Origin: Halioglobus sp.
GTDB taxonomy: Bacteria > Pseudomonadota > Gammaproteobacteria > Pseudomonadales > Halieaceae
Reading direction: 5' to 3'
Assembly: GCA_029246385.1 (NCBI GenBank)
Contig: JAQWNG010000002.1
Span: 1-64,000, forward strand
DNA length: 64,000 nucleotides
Below the pieces are notes generated by a model, which was not told the origin of the DNA, ran no database searches, and saw only the letters and a list, made by a program, of their open reading frames with translations. Shown piece by piece: positions 34,620-44,564 of this stretch. Every line of letters begins with the position of its first letter. Position 1 is the first letter of the stretch. A program made the position numbers and the translations under genes.

Positions 34620-37600
34620 ATGAAGTGGCTGTGGCTGACGTTACAGGGTTTGCTGGCGCTCTGTTTACTGTTTTTATTGTTAGCTGGCGGCGGGCTCCTC
34701 TATAGCCTCCACTATATCGAGACGCCGCCTGTGGAAGACCCTGCAAGACCACTCACGTCTTGGCTAAGCGCTACAAAGGATCGTTCGACAGTTGCAGCAC
34801 CTTGGGAAGTCGCCGCTCGGCAGCACCAATATGGCCCACTGGATATCGCACAGTTCATTAGCCCTCCCCTGCGCTTTGGGCCATGGACACGTTGGTGGTG
34901 GCCGGGCAATCTAGTAACCACTGACGAATTACAACGTGAGATGCATCTATTTGCTGAGGTTGGAATCGCGGGCGTTGAAATTCAGCCCTTTGCCATTTCA
35001 GTTTCAGCGGCGGACAAAGATTCCGCACGCTGGCAACAAGCTGGTTGGGATTCGCCTGCGTTTTATCAGCACCTTGCCTCGGTAATGTTAGAGGCACGCA
35101 CGCTAGGAATGGGTGTAGATCTGAATAACGGCTCCGGCTGGCCCACGGGAGGGCCACAGGTAGCGCTGGAGGATGGACTCAGACAGCTGCTGCACAGCGA
35201 GCGGATAGTGCACGGGCCTTCTCAGGTCACGTTCGAATTGTCCGCACCGGCGATGCCAGTAGCAACCTTTGGCGCTGGTGCGCTCGGTATGCTGGGCGAC
35301 ATACCAATGCAGACGTTTGTCCCCGATGCGCGCGAATTGGTCGCGGTGGTTGCAGGCCGTATCATCAATAATGAACGCAGCTGGCGACCTTGGAATTTCA
35401 TCGATCAAGTGACTTTGGCACCCGACTCGGTGCGCGTCATCACTCACTTCGTCAGCGAGAATCGATTGGTGTGGGACGTGCCTCCGGGTGAGTGGGCCAT
35501 AACCACATTATGGCAATTACCCGGAGGGGAACTAATCGCCGGCGGCTACGCGCATCCAAAGCCAGGCTATGTTGTCGATCACCTCGACGCTCGTCGAATG
35601 CGTGCAAATCAGGACTATCTGTTCAGGGAAGCTTCCGGGCTAAGTCCGTATTTTGGCAACCCGTTGCGCGCGTTTTTCAACGATAGTCTCGAATTCCGTC
35701 AGGAGCGTCATTGGGCCCGAGGGCAGTTAGAGGAATTCGAGAACCGTGTTGGCTACGACCCGCGCCCCTGGTTAGCCGCACTGCCAGAACCGGGAAAGGA
35801 TCAGATGTTATTCCATGCCGTCAATATGCGCACTGCACCAGAGTATGATCTTGGCGATCAGGGCACGCGCTTTCTCGAGGATTGGGACGAGGTCATCTCA
35901 GACCTGTTTCGCGAACGCTACTTTCAGACGCTCAAAGACTGGGGTGCACAGCGTGGCCTCGCCCATCGGCTGCAAGCTTATGGAGGCCCCAGTGACATTA
36001 TTCGCGCTGCAGGCGAATCCGATATTCCGGAGACCGAACAACTGTATGCGGGCGGTTCAGAAATGTTTATGAAAGCGGTCTCATCGGGGGCACATATCGC
36101 AGATAAACCGCTGGTGTCGGCGGAGTCGTTTATTTTCTTGGGCCGTGCGTTTATGACCACCCCAGTCAAAATAAAGGCACTAGCGGATAAAGCGTTTGCC
36201 GCCGGCGTTAACCAGTTGGTCTATCACGGCACGGCTTATCGCATAGAGGATTCAGCTGAGCGCGGCTACCCAGTGCTGGATGGCTGGTACCCGTGGCAGC
36301 TAGGACTACTGTCCACGGACTACAGTGAAAACTGGGCCTACTGGGAACACGCAGAACAGATTAATCGCTACATTGCCCGGTGCCAGTATTTGTTGCGCAA
36401 GGGAGAACCTGAAACGGATGTGTTGGTACTTTATCCCGGGCTCGGTTTTCCTCAGGGCTATAGCAACCCCGCAGAGCCCTTCGATCAGGGTCGTTTCGAA
36501 GGCGAGGAAGCACTGGTAACAGACACCGCCGATCCCGCGCTCGGACGCGGCACCAAGCGCATGCGATCTATATGGCGCGAAACCCGGAGCCTGGAGCAGC
36601 AGGGGTTAAGCTGGGAGTGGGTAAACGAGCACGCGCTTAATACCGCTACTTTTGCTAATGGCGAGATACGCGCGGGTAAACTGCATGCCCACGGCCTCAT
36701 GCTGCACGATGTCAATGCTGTAGCGCCTGGCGTTGCAGAGCATATCGCAATATTGTCGCAAGCAGGCCTGCCGGTGCGTGTAAGCGGTGTTGCACCACAT
36801 CGACAGCGAGGCCTCCTTGACAGGGAGCAAGGAGATGCGCGCGTCCAGCAGGTTTTCAATGGCCTTTCCGCCAAGACAGATTTTATTCCCGGCACCACAA
36901 GGTTTCAGCATGCTCAGGTAAAATCAGTGCGCCGTCGCCTGACCGATGGTGGCCTCATCCAATTCTTTAGCAACCCAACCGCGCAAGCCGCAACTCTGAC
37001 GCTGCAGTTCAGCGCTCAGTACAGTCAGGCTGTGTGGCTAGATGCGTGGCACGCAAAAGTAATCCCAGTAACGACAGACAAAAACGATAACGCGTCGATT
37101 GAATTACCCGCTTATGGTTCCATTTTCCTTTGGCTACACCCTACAAAATCGATGGATGTTACACTGGACAGCTTAGAGGTTGCACAGACAACCCAACTGC
37201 AGGATTGGGCACTGTCGGTTGCAGGTGTAGATTTCCAAAGTGCAGGCGCTCTGCCGGGTGATTGGCTACTCATTCCTGAACTGCAGAGCAGCGGGGGCCC
37301 GGGCATCTATTCTACAACCTTCACCGCGCCACTGGATGTCGAAGCAAGGCAACAACAAGGCCATCACTTCGAGCTAGAACTAAACCACCTGTTTGGAGCG
37401 GCAACGGTGATCCTCAATGGCACACGAGTGGGCGCCGCCTTGGTGCCGCCTTACACAGTCAATCTTACGGCAGCGCTGAAACCCGGAGATAACCGGCTTG
37501 AAGTCAAACTCACGCCCCCACGAAAAAATCGGTTAGTAACCGCAATCAAAAACAACGAGGCTGGCTGGAATGCCCCAGACATAGTCGGCACCAGTGCTAG

Positions 37601-37661
37601 AGTCTCAGCCGGACTGATGGGACCGGCGCAGATCATAGAAAGCGTGCCACAAAAACACTGA
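34620..37661 (+). CDS. GH106-like glycoside hydrolase (alpha-L-rhamnosidase family)
   Basis: 1013 residues. It starts with an uncleaved-looking hydrophobic signal or anchor (residues ~3-28). From ~residue 80 it reads PPLRFGPWTRWWWPGN and GIAGVEIQPFAIS, which fits the GH106 alpha-L-rhamnosidase-like barrel. The last ~150 residues form a beta-sandwich with an ILNGTRVG jelly-roll segment, like the ancillary sugar-binding domain of large glycosidases. It would act in the periplasm or at the surface on rhamnose- or similar deoxysugar-containing glycans. No polysaccharide-utilisation partner (SusD-like or sulfatase) is adjacent. Confidence 0.8.
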   Translation: MKWLWLTLQGLLALCLLFLLLAGGGLLYSLHYIETPPVEDPARPLTSWLSATKDRSTVAAPWEVAARQHQYGPLDIAQFISPPLRFGPWTRWWWPGNLVTTDELQREMHLFAEVGIAGVEIQPFAISVSAADKDSARWQQAGWDSPAFYQHLASVMLEARTLGMGVDLNNGSGWPTGGPQVALEDGLRQLLHSERIVHGPSQVTFELSAPAMPVATFGAGALGMLGDIPMQTFVPDARELVAVVAGRIINNERSWRPWNFIDQVTLAPDSVRVITHFVSENRLVWDVPPGEWAITTLWQLPGGELIAGGYAHPKPGYVVDHLDARRMRANQDYLFREASGLSPYFGNPLRAFFNDSLEFRQERHWARGQLEEFENRVGYDPRPWLAALPEPGKDQMLFHAVNMRTAPEYDLGDQGTRFLEDWDEVISDLFRERYFQTLKDWGAQRGLAHRLQAYGGPSDIIRAAGESDIPETEQLYAGGSEMFMKAVSSGAHIADKPLVSAESFIFLGRAFMTTPVKIKALADKAFAAGVNQLVYHGTAYRIEDSAERGYPVLDGWYPWQLGLLSTDYSENWAYWEHAEQINRYIARCQYLLRKGEPETDVLVLYPGLGFPQGYSNPAEPFDQGRFEGEEALVTDTADPALGRGTKRMRSIWRETRSLEQQGLSWEWVNEHALNTATFANGEIRAGKLHAHGLMLHDVNAVAPGVAEHIAILSQAGLPVRVSGVAPHRQRGLLDREQGDARVQQVFNGLSAKTDFIPGTTRFQHAQVKSVRRRLTDGGLIQFFSNPTAQAATLTLQFSAQYSQAVWLDAWHAKVIPVTTDKNDNASIELPAYGSIFLWLHPTKSMDVTLDSLEVAQTTQLQDWALSVAGVDFQSAGALPGDWLLIPELQSSGGPGIYSTTFTAPLDVEARQQQGHHFELELNHLFGAATVILNGTRVGAALVPPYTVNLTAALKPGDNRLEVKLTPPRKNRLVTAIKNNEAGWNAPDIVGTSARVSAGLMGPAQIIESVPQKH

Positions 37662-37884
37662 TATGCAAGTACGATTCATTTTTCAGTGCGCTTTTATTTA
37701 GACTGCGCTACCGCCAATTCCGGCTTGAGCTGAGTCGTAATTTACTTTAACTGCTTGCTCTATCGTTTTCTCCAGGCAAAGCCATGACTCCAAAACTCCG
37801 ATCTTATTACGAAAGCGGAGGGTAACCGTTGTAATTATGTACCTTTTAGTCCACAATTAAAATTCAGTCAAATCGAGTCAGCAC

Positions 37885-38472
37885 ATGGCTAGGCCCCCCG
37901 AATTCGATCGCACTAAAGCGTTGGAAGCTGCTATGAAGCTATTCTGGATTCGCGGTTTTACGGCCACCTCATTGCCCGATCTGCTAGAGGCAATGGGTAT
38001 AGCGCGCTCCAGTTTCTACGCCAGCTTCCGTACCAAGCGAGATTTGTTCACAGAATGCTTAGAACTGTTCGGTGATCGGACGCTCGCGATGATTAACGAA
38101 GACAATAGATCACTGCATCCACGCGACCTACCCCACGCGTTTTTTGAATCTACTATACTGAATGTTTCTAAGCACAGAGCAGGGCGCGGCTGCATGATGG
38201 TGAACACCATACTGGAACTAGCCAATGCAGATCCAGCGCTAAATGAGCTGGCGACACAAAAACTCTACGCGGTTGAGCAAGCCTTTGCTGGTGCCTTTTC
38301 GCTGGCCCAGAAAAGCGGTGACATGGATACAACATACACTTCGAAACAACTGGCGAGCCTGGTAATGACAATTAACCTGGGACTGCGAGTACAAAGCCGT
38401 CAAAATAAATCCCGAGAAGAACTCCAATCTATTATCGAACGTAGCTTGTTCGCACTCGGACTCGCTGCATGA
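37885..38472 (+). CDS. TetR/AcrR-family transcriptional regulator
   Basis: 195 residues. The N-terminal helix-turn-helix follows the family pattern: ALEAAMKLFWIRGFTATSLPDLLEAMGI, shown here in part, then SSFYASFRTKRDLF. The C-terminal domain is all helical and holds the effector site. It sits 30 bases upstream of the haloalkane dehalogenase gene on the same strand, so it is probably a local repressor of the dehalogenase operon that responds to a substrate or product. No palindromic operator stands out in the upstream 220 bases by eye. Confidence 0.92.
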   Translation: MARPPEFDRTKALEAAMKLFWIRGFTATSLPDLLEAMGIARSSFYASFRTKRDLFTECLELFGDRTLAMINEDNRSLHPRDLPHAFFESTILNVSKHRAGRGCMMVNTILELANADPALNELATQKLYAVEQAFAGAFSLAQKSGDMDTTYTSKQLASLVMTINLGLRVQSRQNKSREELQSIIERSLFALGLAA

Positions 38473-38502
38473 ATCCTAATGCGAACATAAGGAGGCATTA
38501 CC

Positions 38503-39381
38503 ATGTTGTCTGAAACTCTGCCTTATAAGAAAAAATTTACCTCAGTAAAAAATAAGAACATCGCCTATGTCGACGAAGGCAGCGGCGATCCTATTGTGCT
38601 GCTGCACGGCAATCCAACTTCTTCTTTTTTATGGCGCAACGTGATTCCGGAGCTTGTGGGGTCTGGCCGAGTCATTGTCCCTGACCTGATCGGCCAAGGC
38701 GATTCAGAAAAGCTACCCGCGAGCGAAGGCGCTGAGCGTTATAGCCTCGAGATCGCATACAGTTATATCAACGGCCTTCTGGAAAGTATTGGCGCCAACG
38801 AGAATGTTACACTGGTCATTCATGACTGGGGCAGCAGCATTGGTTTTCTTTGGGCAATGCGTCATGCAGCCGCCGTCAAAGGTGTTGCTTACATGGAGGG
38901 TATCGTCAAGCCTGTGAGCTGGGTTGATTGGCCTGAAAGCGCCGTGGGAATTTTTAAAGGGTTTCGCTCTGATAAAGGCGAGGATCTTATCCTCAATCGC
39001 AATATGTTTATCGAAGGCGTATTGCCATCATCCGTAATCCGTTCATTAAGCAATGCAGAGATGGATGCGTACCGTGCACCACACCTCGGGACAGACGATA
39101 GGCAACCATTACTGAACTGGCCACGGCAGATTCCCATCGAAGGTGAGCCTGAGGACATCGTCGCACTGGTAAACGAATACGGCGCATTCATGGCTGCGAG
39201 CGACGTCCCTAAGTTGTTCATCAATGCTGATCCCGGTTCCATCCTTGTTGGGCCACAACGCGAATTTTGCCGCAGCTGGCCCAACCAAAAAGAAGTGACC
39301 GTGAAAGGCCTGCATTTCATACAAGAAGACTCACCCGTTGAAATTGGTCAAGCAGTGGCCAATTGGCTAAAGACTCTTTAA
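38503..39381 (+). CDS. dhaA: Haloalkane dehalogenase (HLD-II, LinB-like)
   Basis: 292 residues from ATG 38503 with a full AAGGAGG 7 bases upstream. The alpha/beta-hydrolase catalytic pentad of the HLD-II group can be placed at nearly the LinB numbering: nucleophile D108 in HDWGS, halide-stabilising N37 (HGNPTSS) and W109, acid E132 (MEGI) and base H271 (HFIQEDSP). WPRQIPI and NADPGS blocks are also shared with LinB. It should hydrolyse carbon-halogen bonds of haloalkanes to alcohol, halide and proton, in the cytoplasm or periplasm (no signal peptide seen). It is flanked by a TetR gene and a DUF1330 gene. Confidence 0.92.
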   Translation: MLSETLPYKKKFTSVKNKNIAYVDEGSGDPIVLLHGNPTSSFLWRNVIPELVGSGRVIVPDLIGQGDSEKLPASEGAERYSLEIAYSYINGLLESIGANENVTLVIHDWGSSIGFLWAMRHAAAVKGVAYMEGIVKPVSWVDWPESAVGIFKGFRSDKGEDLILNRNMFIEGVLPSSVIRSLSNAEMDAYRAPHLGTDDRQPLLNWPRQIPIEGEPEDIVALVNEYGAFMAASDVPKLFINADPGSILVGPQREFCRSWPNQKEVTVKGLHFIQEDSPVEIGQAVANWLKTL

Positions 39382-39420
39382 TTTACCAAGTCCCACAAAT
39401 CAATTAAAAGGATCACGACA

Positions 39421-39735
39421 ATGTCAGACAACGCTGTATATATCATTGCCAATCTTGTAATTCATGAAAAGGAAGACTACCTAAAGTATGAGAAAGGATT
39501 CTTTCCGCTGTTGAAAAAACACGGTGGCACCTTCATCACCTATGACGACAGCATCAAACATCTGGAGGGCACCGAGCCAAGACCCGGTCGTATCATAATA
39601 TTCCAATTCCCTTCAGAAGCCGCTGCCGATACTTGGTATAACGACCCCGAGTATCAAGCGCTATCCGAACACCGCAGGGCCGGAACAGAACTGAAATCTC
39701 TGACGATGGTGCACGGGCTTCCACCTAGAAAGTAA
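39421..39735 (+). CDS. DUF1330 family protein
   Basis: 104 residues with the dimeric alpha/beta-barrel-like DUF1330 pattern: a start of the YIIANLVIHEKEDYLKYEKG type, GGTFITYDD, RIIIFQFPSEAAADTWYNDPEYQ in part, and a C-terminal hydrophobic strand. AAAGGA lies about 8 bases upstream. It is 39 bases after the dehalogenase and followed by a terminator-like hairpin, so it ends that transcript. The family has no settled function; association with a dehalogenase suggests a helper in detoxification, but that is only context. Confidence 0.88.
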   Translation: MSDNAVYIIANLVIHEKEDYLKYEKGFFPLLKKHGGTFITYDDSIKHLEGTEPRPGRIIIFQFPSEAAADTWYNDPEYQALSEHRRAGTELKSLTMVHGLPPRK

Positions 39736-40088
39736 ATGTAGCAACAGCTTGCACTCTGCGCCCACACGTTGTGGGCGAATTTCTGACGCGAAAAAGGTAG
39801 TGCTTACGCTTCACTACAGCAGGTTTTGTCGAATCACATACAATCTTTACGCTGTAATCCCTTGGGCGATTGTATTTCTTCAGAAATAAACTCGATTGGC
39901 ATATTAGCTGCCACAGAATTATCTCTTGAAAAAATAAGGCTAGCGATAGTACGCAGAGGACGTTAGAGTAACCGCTGGAATAATTTGAGGGCTTTCGGAT
40001 GAATCATTTAGTGCGTCAGACCCTGCATACGTGTTCAATGGCCAGAACCGTGAAGCGTGATTTTCACCTAATAAGTCAGGCATAGGGC
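39736..40088. other. Intergenic region after the dehalogenase operon
   Basis: 353 bases. Besides the hairpin at 39759-39777, I see no RNA gene, repeat or coding frame. Confidence 0.35.
39759..39777 (+). terminator. Hairpin terminator after the dehalogenase operon
   Basis: CGCCCACA (39759-39766) pairs perfectly with TGTGGGCG (39770-39777) around a 3-base loop. It is followed by AATTTCTG, a weak T-tract. It sits 24 bases after the DUF1330 stop, in the right place for an intrinsic terminator. Confidence 0.6.
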
Positions 40089-41267
40089 GTGAATATTGGT
40101 ATCGACGCGACGTGCTGGTGGAACAACCGTGGGTTCGGCCGATTTACCCGAGAACTGCTAACGGCATTATTTGAGCTAGACACAAATCACCACTACACGC
40201 TGTTTACCGACCAACCGATTCCCGTCGTCTCACGTTTTAACAACGTGTCAATTATTCATGTTAATGCATCGCGGCCCACCACTGAAGCAGCCGTTGCCGA
40301 CAGCAACAGATCACCCTTCGATATGCTGAGACTGTATCGGGCCGTAGCGCGAGAACGGCTCGATCTCATGTACTTTCCTGCAGTGTACTCGTGGTTTCCT
40401 GCACCCTTAAGACTACCCACCGTCGTTACACTCCATGATGCTATTGCTGAGCACTACCCCAAGCTTATTTTTGCCTCTTGGCGGAGCCGGTTTTTCTGGG
40501 CAGTGAAAGTCAAACTGGCAATATGGAATAGCGATCGCATACTCACTGTATCCGCAGCGGCTAAACAGGAAATCGTGGACTACATTGGTGCGCGTGCTGA
40601 TATAATTGATGTCGCGAGTGAAGCACCCAATCCATTATTTCGCAAAACTACCGACCACGCCTTTATTGCCGCCGCCCGCGCGCGGGCAGGCCTTCCAGAA
40701 AAGGCACCCACTATCGTTTATGTTGGAGGACTGGCGCCGCATAAGAATTTGCACGGCCTTTTAGACGGATTTGAACGCGCTAATTCGCACGGCCATGCAC
40801 AGAATGTTCATATGGCTCTCGTTGGCGACTTTGAGGGAGCCGGTTTCTTATCCAACTATAGCAGTCTGTGGAAACGTGTAGAGGCGAACGAAGAATTGCG
40901 TGATCGAGTCCACTTTACTGGATACATCTCAGACGAGGACCTCGTCGCTCTCTACAGCTCTGCTACCGCTGTCGCAATGCCATCGTATTCGGAGGGTTTC
41001 GGGCTGCCTGCAATCGAAGCAATGTCATGTGCGACGCCGGTGTTATCGAGCAACCTCGGATCCTTACCCGAAGTGGTGGGCGACGCAGGGCTATATTTTG
41101 ATCCCTTCGATGTTGATGCCATTGCGCAATCGATTATTGAAATAGTCGAGAATACCGACTTGCGGGAAACTCTTTCCGCTAATGCCTTAGCCAGGGCACC
41201 GCAATTTACCTGGAGGCGGTCAGCAGAACTTGCGCTCGCACATCTTGAAAGACTTTGCGAGAGTTAA
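40089..41267 (+). CDS. GT4-family glycosyltransferase
   Basis: 392 residues from GTG 40089. GT-B fold: an N-terminal Rossmann half beginning GIDATCWWNNRGFGRF (Gly-rich acceptor loop), and a C-terminal half with VYVGGLAPHKNL and the donor-binding E-x7-E motif in SEGFGLPAIEAMSC. A retaining transferase of nucleotide-sugar to a glycan or lipid acceptor is likely. No other glycan genes are adjacent except the damaged transporter opposite it, so the pathway is unclear. It is the only gene on its transcript. Confidence 0.9.
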   Translation: MNIGIDATCWWNNRGFGRFTRELLTALFELDTNHHYTLFTDQPIPVVSRFNNVSIIHVNASRPTTEAAVADSNRSPFDMLRLYRAVARERLDLMYFPAVYSWFPAPLRLPTVVTLHDAIAEHYPKLIFASWRSRFFWAVKVKLAIWNSDRILTVSAAAKQEIVDYIGARADIIDVASEAPNPLFRKTTDHAFIAAARARAGLPEKAPTIVYVGGLAPHKNLHGLLDGFERANSHGHAQNVHMALVGDFEGAGFLSNYSSLWKRVEANEELRDRVHFTGYISDEDLVALYSSATAVAMPSYSEGFGLPAIEAMSCATPVLSSNLGSLPEVVGDAGLYFDPFDVDAIAQSIIEIVENTDLRETLSANALARAPQFTWRRSAELALAHLERLCES

Positions 41268-41315
41268 GTACTGCGTTTTTAGAGTTACCGGCTTCTGCTG
41301 CTGACCCACTGTACA

Positions 41316-42110
41316 TCATTTAACGCGCGTAATAGCCCGCATGGCTCCTTGGTGCCTGTAGCGCAGAAAAATAATTAGCGCCAGTATAAAAGTAAATGCC
41401 TCTGCAGTAGGTAGCGCGGCCACAAAGCGATGATCGGAGACCAGATAATAAAACATTAGTAAGAAGCCAGCAAACAAGAACAAAGGCCACACGTAGCTAA
41501 CCAATTCTGTGGTCAATACCACGATTTCTGTGCTGTTCTTTTCATCGAAAAATAGAGACATAAGTGACTCGCTCGTCGTCATAAAGAGAGCAATAAAGCC
41601 CACGCTAGACACTGCAATTACACAACATGCGGGTTTCACAAACCCGCGTATACGATCATCTCTAGCTGCCCCAAAGTTTTGCGAGATCATCACTTGAATG
41701 GTGTCGGAGATTGCAAAAAACACGATAAAACTAAGCACCAAAAGATAGTTCACCACGGTAATGGCTGCCACGCCGTTTACCCCGGCTCGGTCAATTAGCA
41801 TCCAGTTTAAGATAAAGGCGATCACCGCCCCAGAGACTGTATTGATAAGCTCTGAAACGCCGTTATAAGCTGCATAGAACACTTCTCGCCAGTTATCCTG
41901 CCGCGAGCTGAGTCGTAGTCTCCGAGCAGGCCTGAAAAAATAGATGAGCATTATCAACGCGGGCAAACCCATTGAAAGACAGGTCGCAAAAGCTGCGCCC
42001 GCCAACCCCAAGCAAAATGCCGCGATAAAGAGATAATCCAATGCAATAATGCAGGCGCTTTGTCTACCGTATCGCGAAAGCTTGAACTTCAGAGGCACAG
42101 ATGCATTCAC
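41316..42110 (-). pseudogene. 5'-truncated MATE-family transporter
   Basis: 264 residues, against about 450 for MATE exporters. The sequence starts around the end of the N-terminal half (DYLFIAAF, GLAGAAFATCLS) and then covers the whole second half (YNGVSELINTVSG, FAISDTIQVMISQNFGA). Only about six of twelve membrane segments remain. The first ~12 residues look unrelated, and the upstream 190 bases hold no rest of the gene. It is probably a deletion remnant that could not form a working transporter. The ending at 41316 looks natural. Confidence 0.75.
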
Positions 42111-42303
42111 CGATTAACATGACGCTTATAACTCCTTCCTAGGAGGCTTGAACTGAACTTGCATTAAAACTAGGCGCATCGCGGGCGATGCCGCTTGAAG
42201 TCTTCGCCCAGCTAAACAGCGTGTTACTTAACCATCTTTTGTCTATACTTGACGCTCATAAAAAATCAAAGCCTTACAATTTTATCTGTAACGAGGTGGC
42301 TTA

Positions 42304-43452
42304 ATGCAGTTCACTGATCAGCATAATGAAATTCGCCGAACTGTGCGTCAATTTGTAGAGAAAGAGGTCAACCCCTACGTCAACGAGTGGGAAGAAGCGG
42401 GTATCTTCCCTGCCCATGCCCTCTTCAAAAAGGCAGGAGACTTGGGGCTACTGGGCATTCACAAACCGAATGAATACGGGGGCCTAGGTTTAGATTATAG
42501 CTACGCCATGGTTGCCCATGAAGAGTGGGGCTCCGCCAGCCATGGTTCAGTGCCAATGGCCGTGTCGGTGCAAACTGATATGGCAACGCCAGCACTGGCT
42601 CGCTTTGGATCTAATGCTCTGAGACAACAGTTTCTAGCCCCTGCTATCGCCGGCGACATGGTAGCGTCTATTGGCGTGAGTGAACCCCACGCCGGCTCGG
42701 ACGTGGCAGCCATTAAGACTACGGCAAGAAAACGCGGTGACGACTACGTCATCAACGGTACTAAAATGTGGATCACGAACTCCACTCAGGCAGACTATAT
42801 TTGCTTATTGGCAAATACATCCGATGACCACAAGCACCAGAATAAGTCCTTAATTGTGGTGCCTACTGACACCCCCGGATTCTCCACATCAAAAAGGCTA
42901 AACAAGCTCGGTATGCGCGCCTCGGATACCGCGCAGCTTTTTTTCGACGAAGTAGTAGTGCCCCAGCGTTACCTAATCGGCGAAGAGGGTAAAGGCTTCA
43001 CCTACCAAATGGTGCAATTTCAGGAAGAGCGGCTGGCAGCAACTGCTATTTGCATCAAAGGCCTAGAGAACTGTATCTACGATACTGTTGAATATACCAG
43101 CCAACGTCAAGCGTTTGGGAAGTCCCTGCTGGATAACCAGATTATCAATATGAAACTGGCAGATATGCAAATGGAAGTGGAGGCACTACGCGCCCTCACC
43201 TATCGCACGTGTGAAATGTATATCAACGGCGAAGATCCTACTCTGCTTGCATCCTACTGCAAGCTCAAAGCCGGCAAACTCAGCAATAGCATCCCTACAG
43301 AGTGCCTACAATTCTGGGGTGGCATGGGGTATATGTGGGACAACCCAGTTGGCCGCGCCATGCGCGATATGCGACTGACCTCCATCGGCGGTGGTGCCGA
43401 TGAGGTTATGCTCGGAATTATTGGTAAACGCATGGGACTGATGGCGAGATAG
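42304..43452 (+). CDS. Acyl-CoA dehydrogenase
   Basis: 382 residues, the standard length, from ATG 42304 with GAGGTGG 5 bases upstream. FAD-binding and substrate blocks are present: SIGVSEPHAGSDVA, WITNSTQADY, RLNKLGMRASDT, ERLAATA, QAFGK and QFWGGMGYMWDNPVGRAMRDMR (in part). The base is probably the Glu in GGGADEVM near the C-terminus. It introduces a double bond into an acyl-CoA, passing electrons to ETF. The chain length of the substrate cannot be judged. It stands alone between two leftward genes. Confidence 0.92.
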   Translation: MQFTDQHNEIRRTVRQFVEKEVNPYVNEWEEAGIFPAHALFKKAGDLGLLGIHKPNEYGGLGLDYSYAMVAHEEWGSASHGSVPMAVSVQTDMATPALARFGSNALRQQFLAPAIAGDMVASIGVSEPHAGSDVAAIKTTARKRGDDYVINGTKMWITNSTQADYICLLANTSDDHKHQNKSLIVVPTDTPGFSTSKRLNKLGMRASDTAQLFFDEVVVPQRYLIGEEGKGFTYQMVQFQEERLAATAICIKGLENCIYDTVEYTSQRQAFGKSLLDNQIINMKLADMQMEVEALRALTYRTCEMYINGEDPTLLASYCKLKAGKLSNSIPTECLQFWGGMGYMWDNPVGRAMRDMRLTSIGGGADEVMLGIIGKRMGLMAR

Positions 43453-43646
43453 CGTATCAACAGGGTATAAGCGTGCAGCGGTGGATTACACGTCCTCGGC
43501 CGACCGGACCACAGGGCTGGCATCCTATCTAATGCGCGGTCAGGTTATGCGGGACGGATTCGAATTGCCGCGGACACCGTTATCGCTTAAAAAATCTGAA
43601 GTGGTGCATGGCAAGTAGCGTTATGACGTTATCTGGTGATATCAAT

Positions 43647-44564
43647 TCATGGCGTCGTTGCAACTGCATCTGCGGCCTGCATATGCAGGGTCATTTCTTG
43701 CAGTAGGTTTGGCAACACGTCATCTGGGATGTTGTGTCCCATTGAATCGTACACCACGAACTCTGAGCCTGAGATCAACTGCGCAGTGTGAGCCCCGTGC
43801 GCTGGCGGCAGTAATGTGTCCTTTGCGCCGTGGACGACTAGAGTAGGCGCGGTAATCGTTACCACCGCTTCAGAACGGTCCCCCGCTTTGAAAACTGCCA
43901 TCATCTGGCGGCCCATCGACTGAGGATAAAAACCTCTAGCTACCATTGCCTCCGTGCGTTCGGCAGCAGCCCCGTCACCCGTACTAACACCCAAAAGCGA
44001 GTCTGAGGCCTCAGCACTGGGCGGTGGCAGTTGAGGCGCTCCCGTCGTGGACATAATGGAAATCAGACTTCGGGTTCTGTGTGGGTACTGCGCAGCGATC
44101 ACCTGCGCAATCATTCCCCCCATTGATGCACCGACAATATGAGCATTGTTAATTTCTAGGACATCCATCACGGCAACAGTATCCGCAGCCATATCGTTCA
44201 AGGTATACGGCGCATCCACGTCAAACCCCAGCTGGCGTTTCAGTAATTGCCACCATACGGTAGGCTGCCCCCAGTCATCAAACTTCGTACTACCTCCCGT
44301 GTCGCGATTGTCGAGCAAAACTACACGGTAGCCGCTGGCCTGAAGCCCCTGCACCACAGCATCGCCCCAAACGACATGCGAAGCGCCTAAGCCCATAATC
44401 ATCACTATAGCTGGCTGCTCTGAATCTCCTAAGCTCAGGTATGACATCGAAATTTCGTTAGCTGGCGTAACCCGAAGGGGCTGCTTATCCAGATACTCAC
44501 GACTAAATTGCGCCCACGCTGAAACCGAAATGAACAGCAGAACAAATAATGATAACCGCACCAT
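43647..44564 (-). CDS. Exported alpha/beta-hydrolase
   Basis: 305 residues from ATG 44564, chosen because GGAG lies 9 bases upstream and a hydrophobic signal peptide (RLSLFVLLFISVSAWA) then starts at once. The hydrolase fold shows the oxyanion region MIMGLGAS, the nucleophile in GASMGGM, a later catalytic Asp around VHGAKD and the His in DSMGHNIP. It is a periplasmic ester or C-C bond hydrolase of unknown substrate. It resembles the esterase/proline-iminopeptidase-like group of marine gammaproteobacteria. No terminator is visible at its end. Confidence 0.85.
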   Translation of the reverse strand: MVRLSLFVLLFISVSAWAQFSREYLDKQPLRVTPANEISMSYLSLGDSEQPAIVMIMGLGASHVVWGDAVVQGLQASGYRVVLLDNRDTGGSTKFDDWGQPTVWWQLLKRQLGFDVDAPYTLNDMAADTVAVMDVLEINNAHIVGASMGGMIAQVIAAQYPHRTRSLISIMSTTGAPQLPPPSAEASDSLLGVSTGDGAAAERTEAMVARGFYPQSMGRQMMAVFKAGDRSEAVVTITAPTLVVHGAKDTLLPPAHGAHTAQLISGSEFVVYDSMGHNIPDDVLPNLLQEMTLHMQAADAVATTP

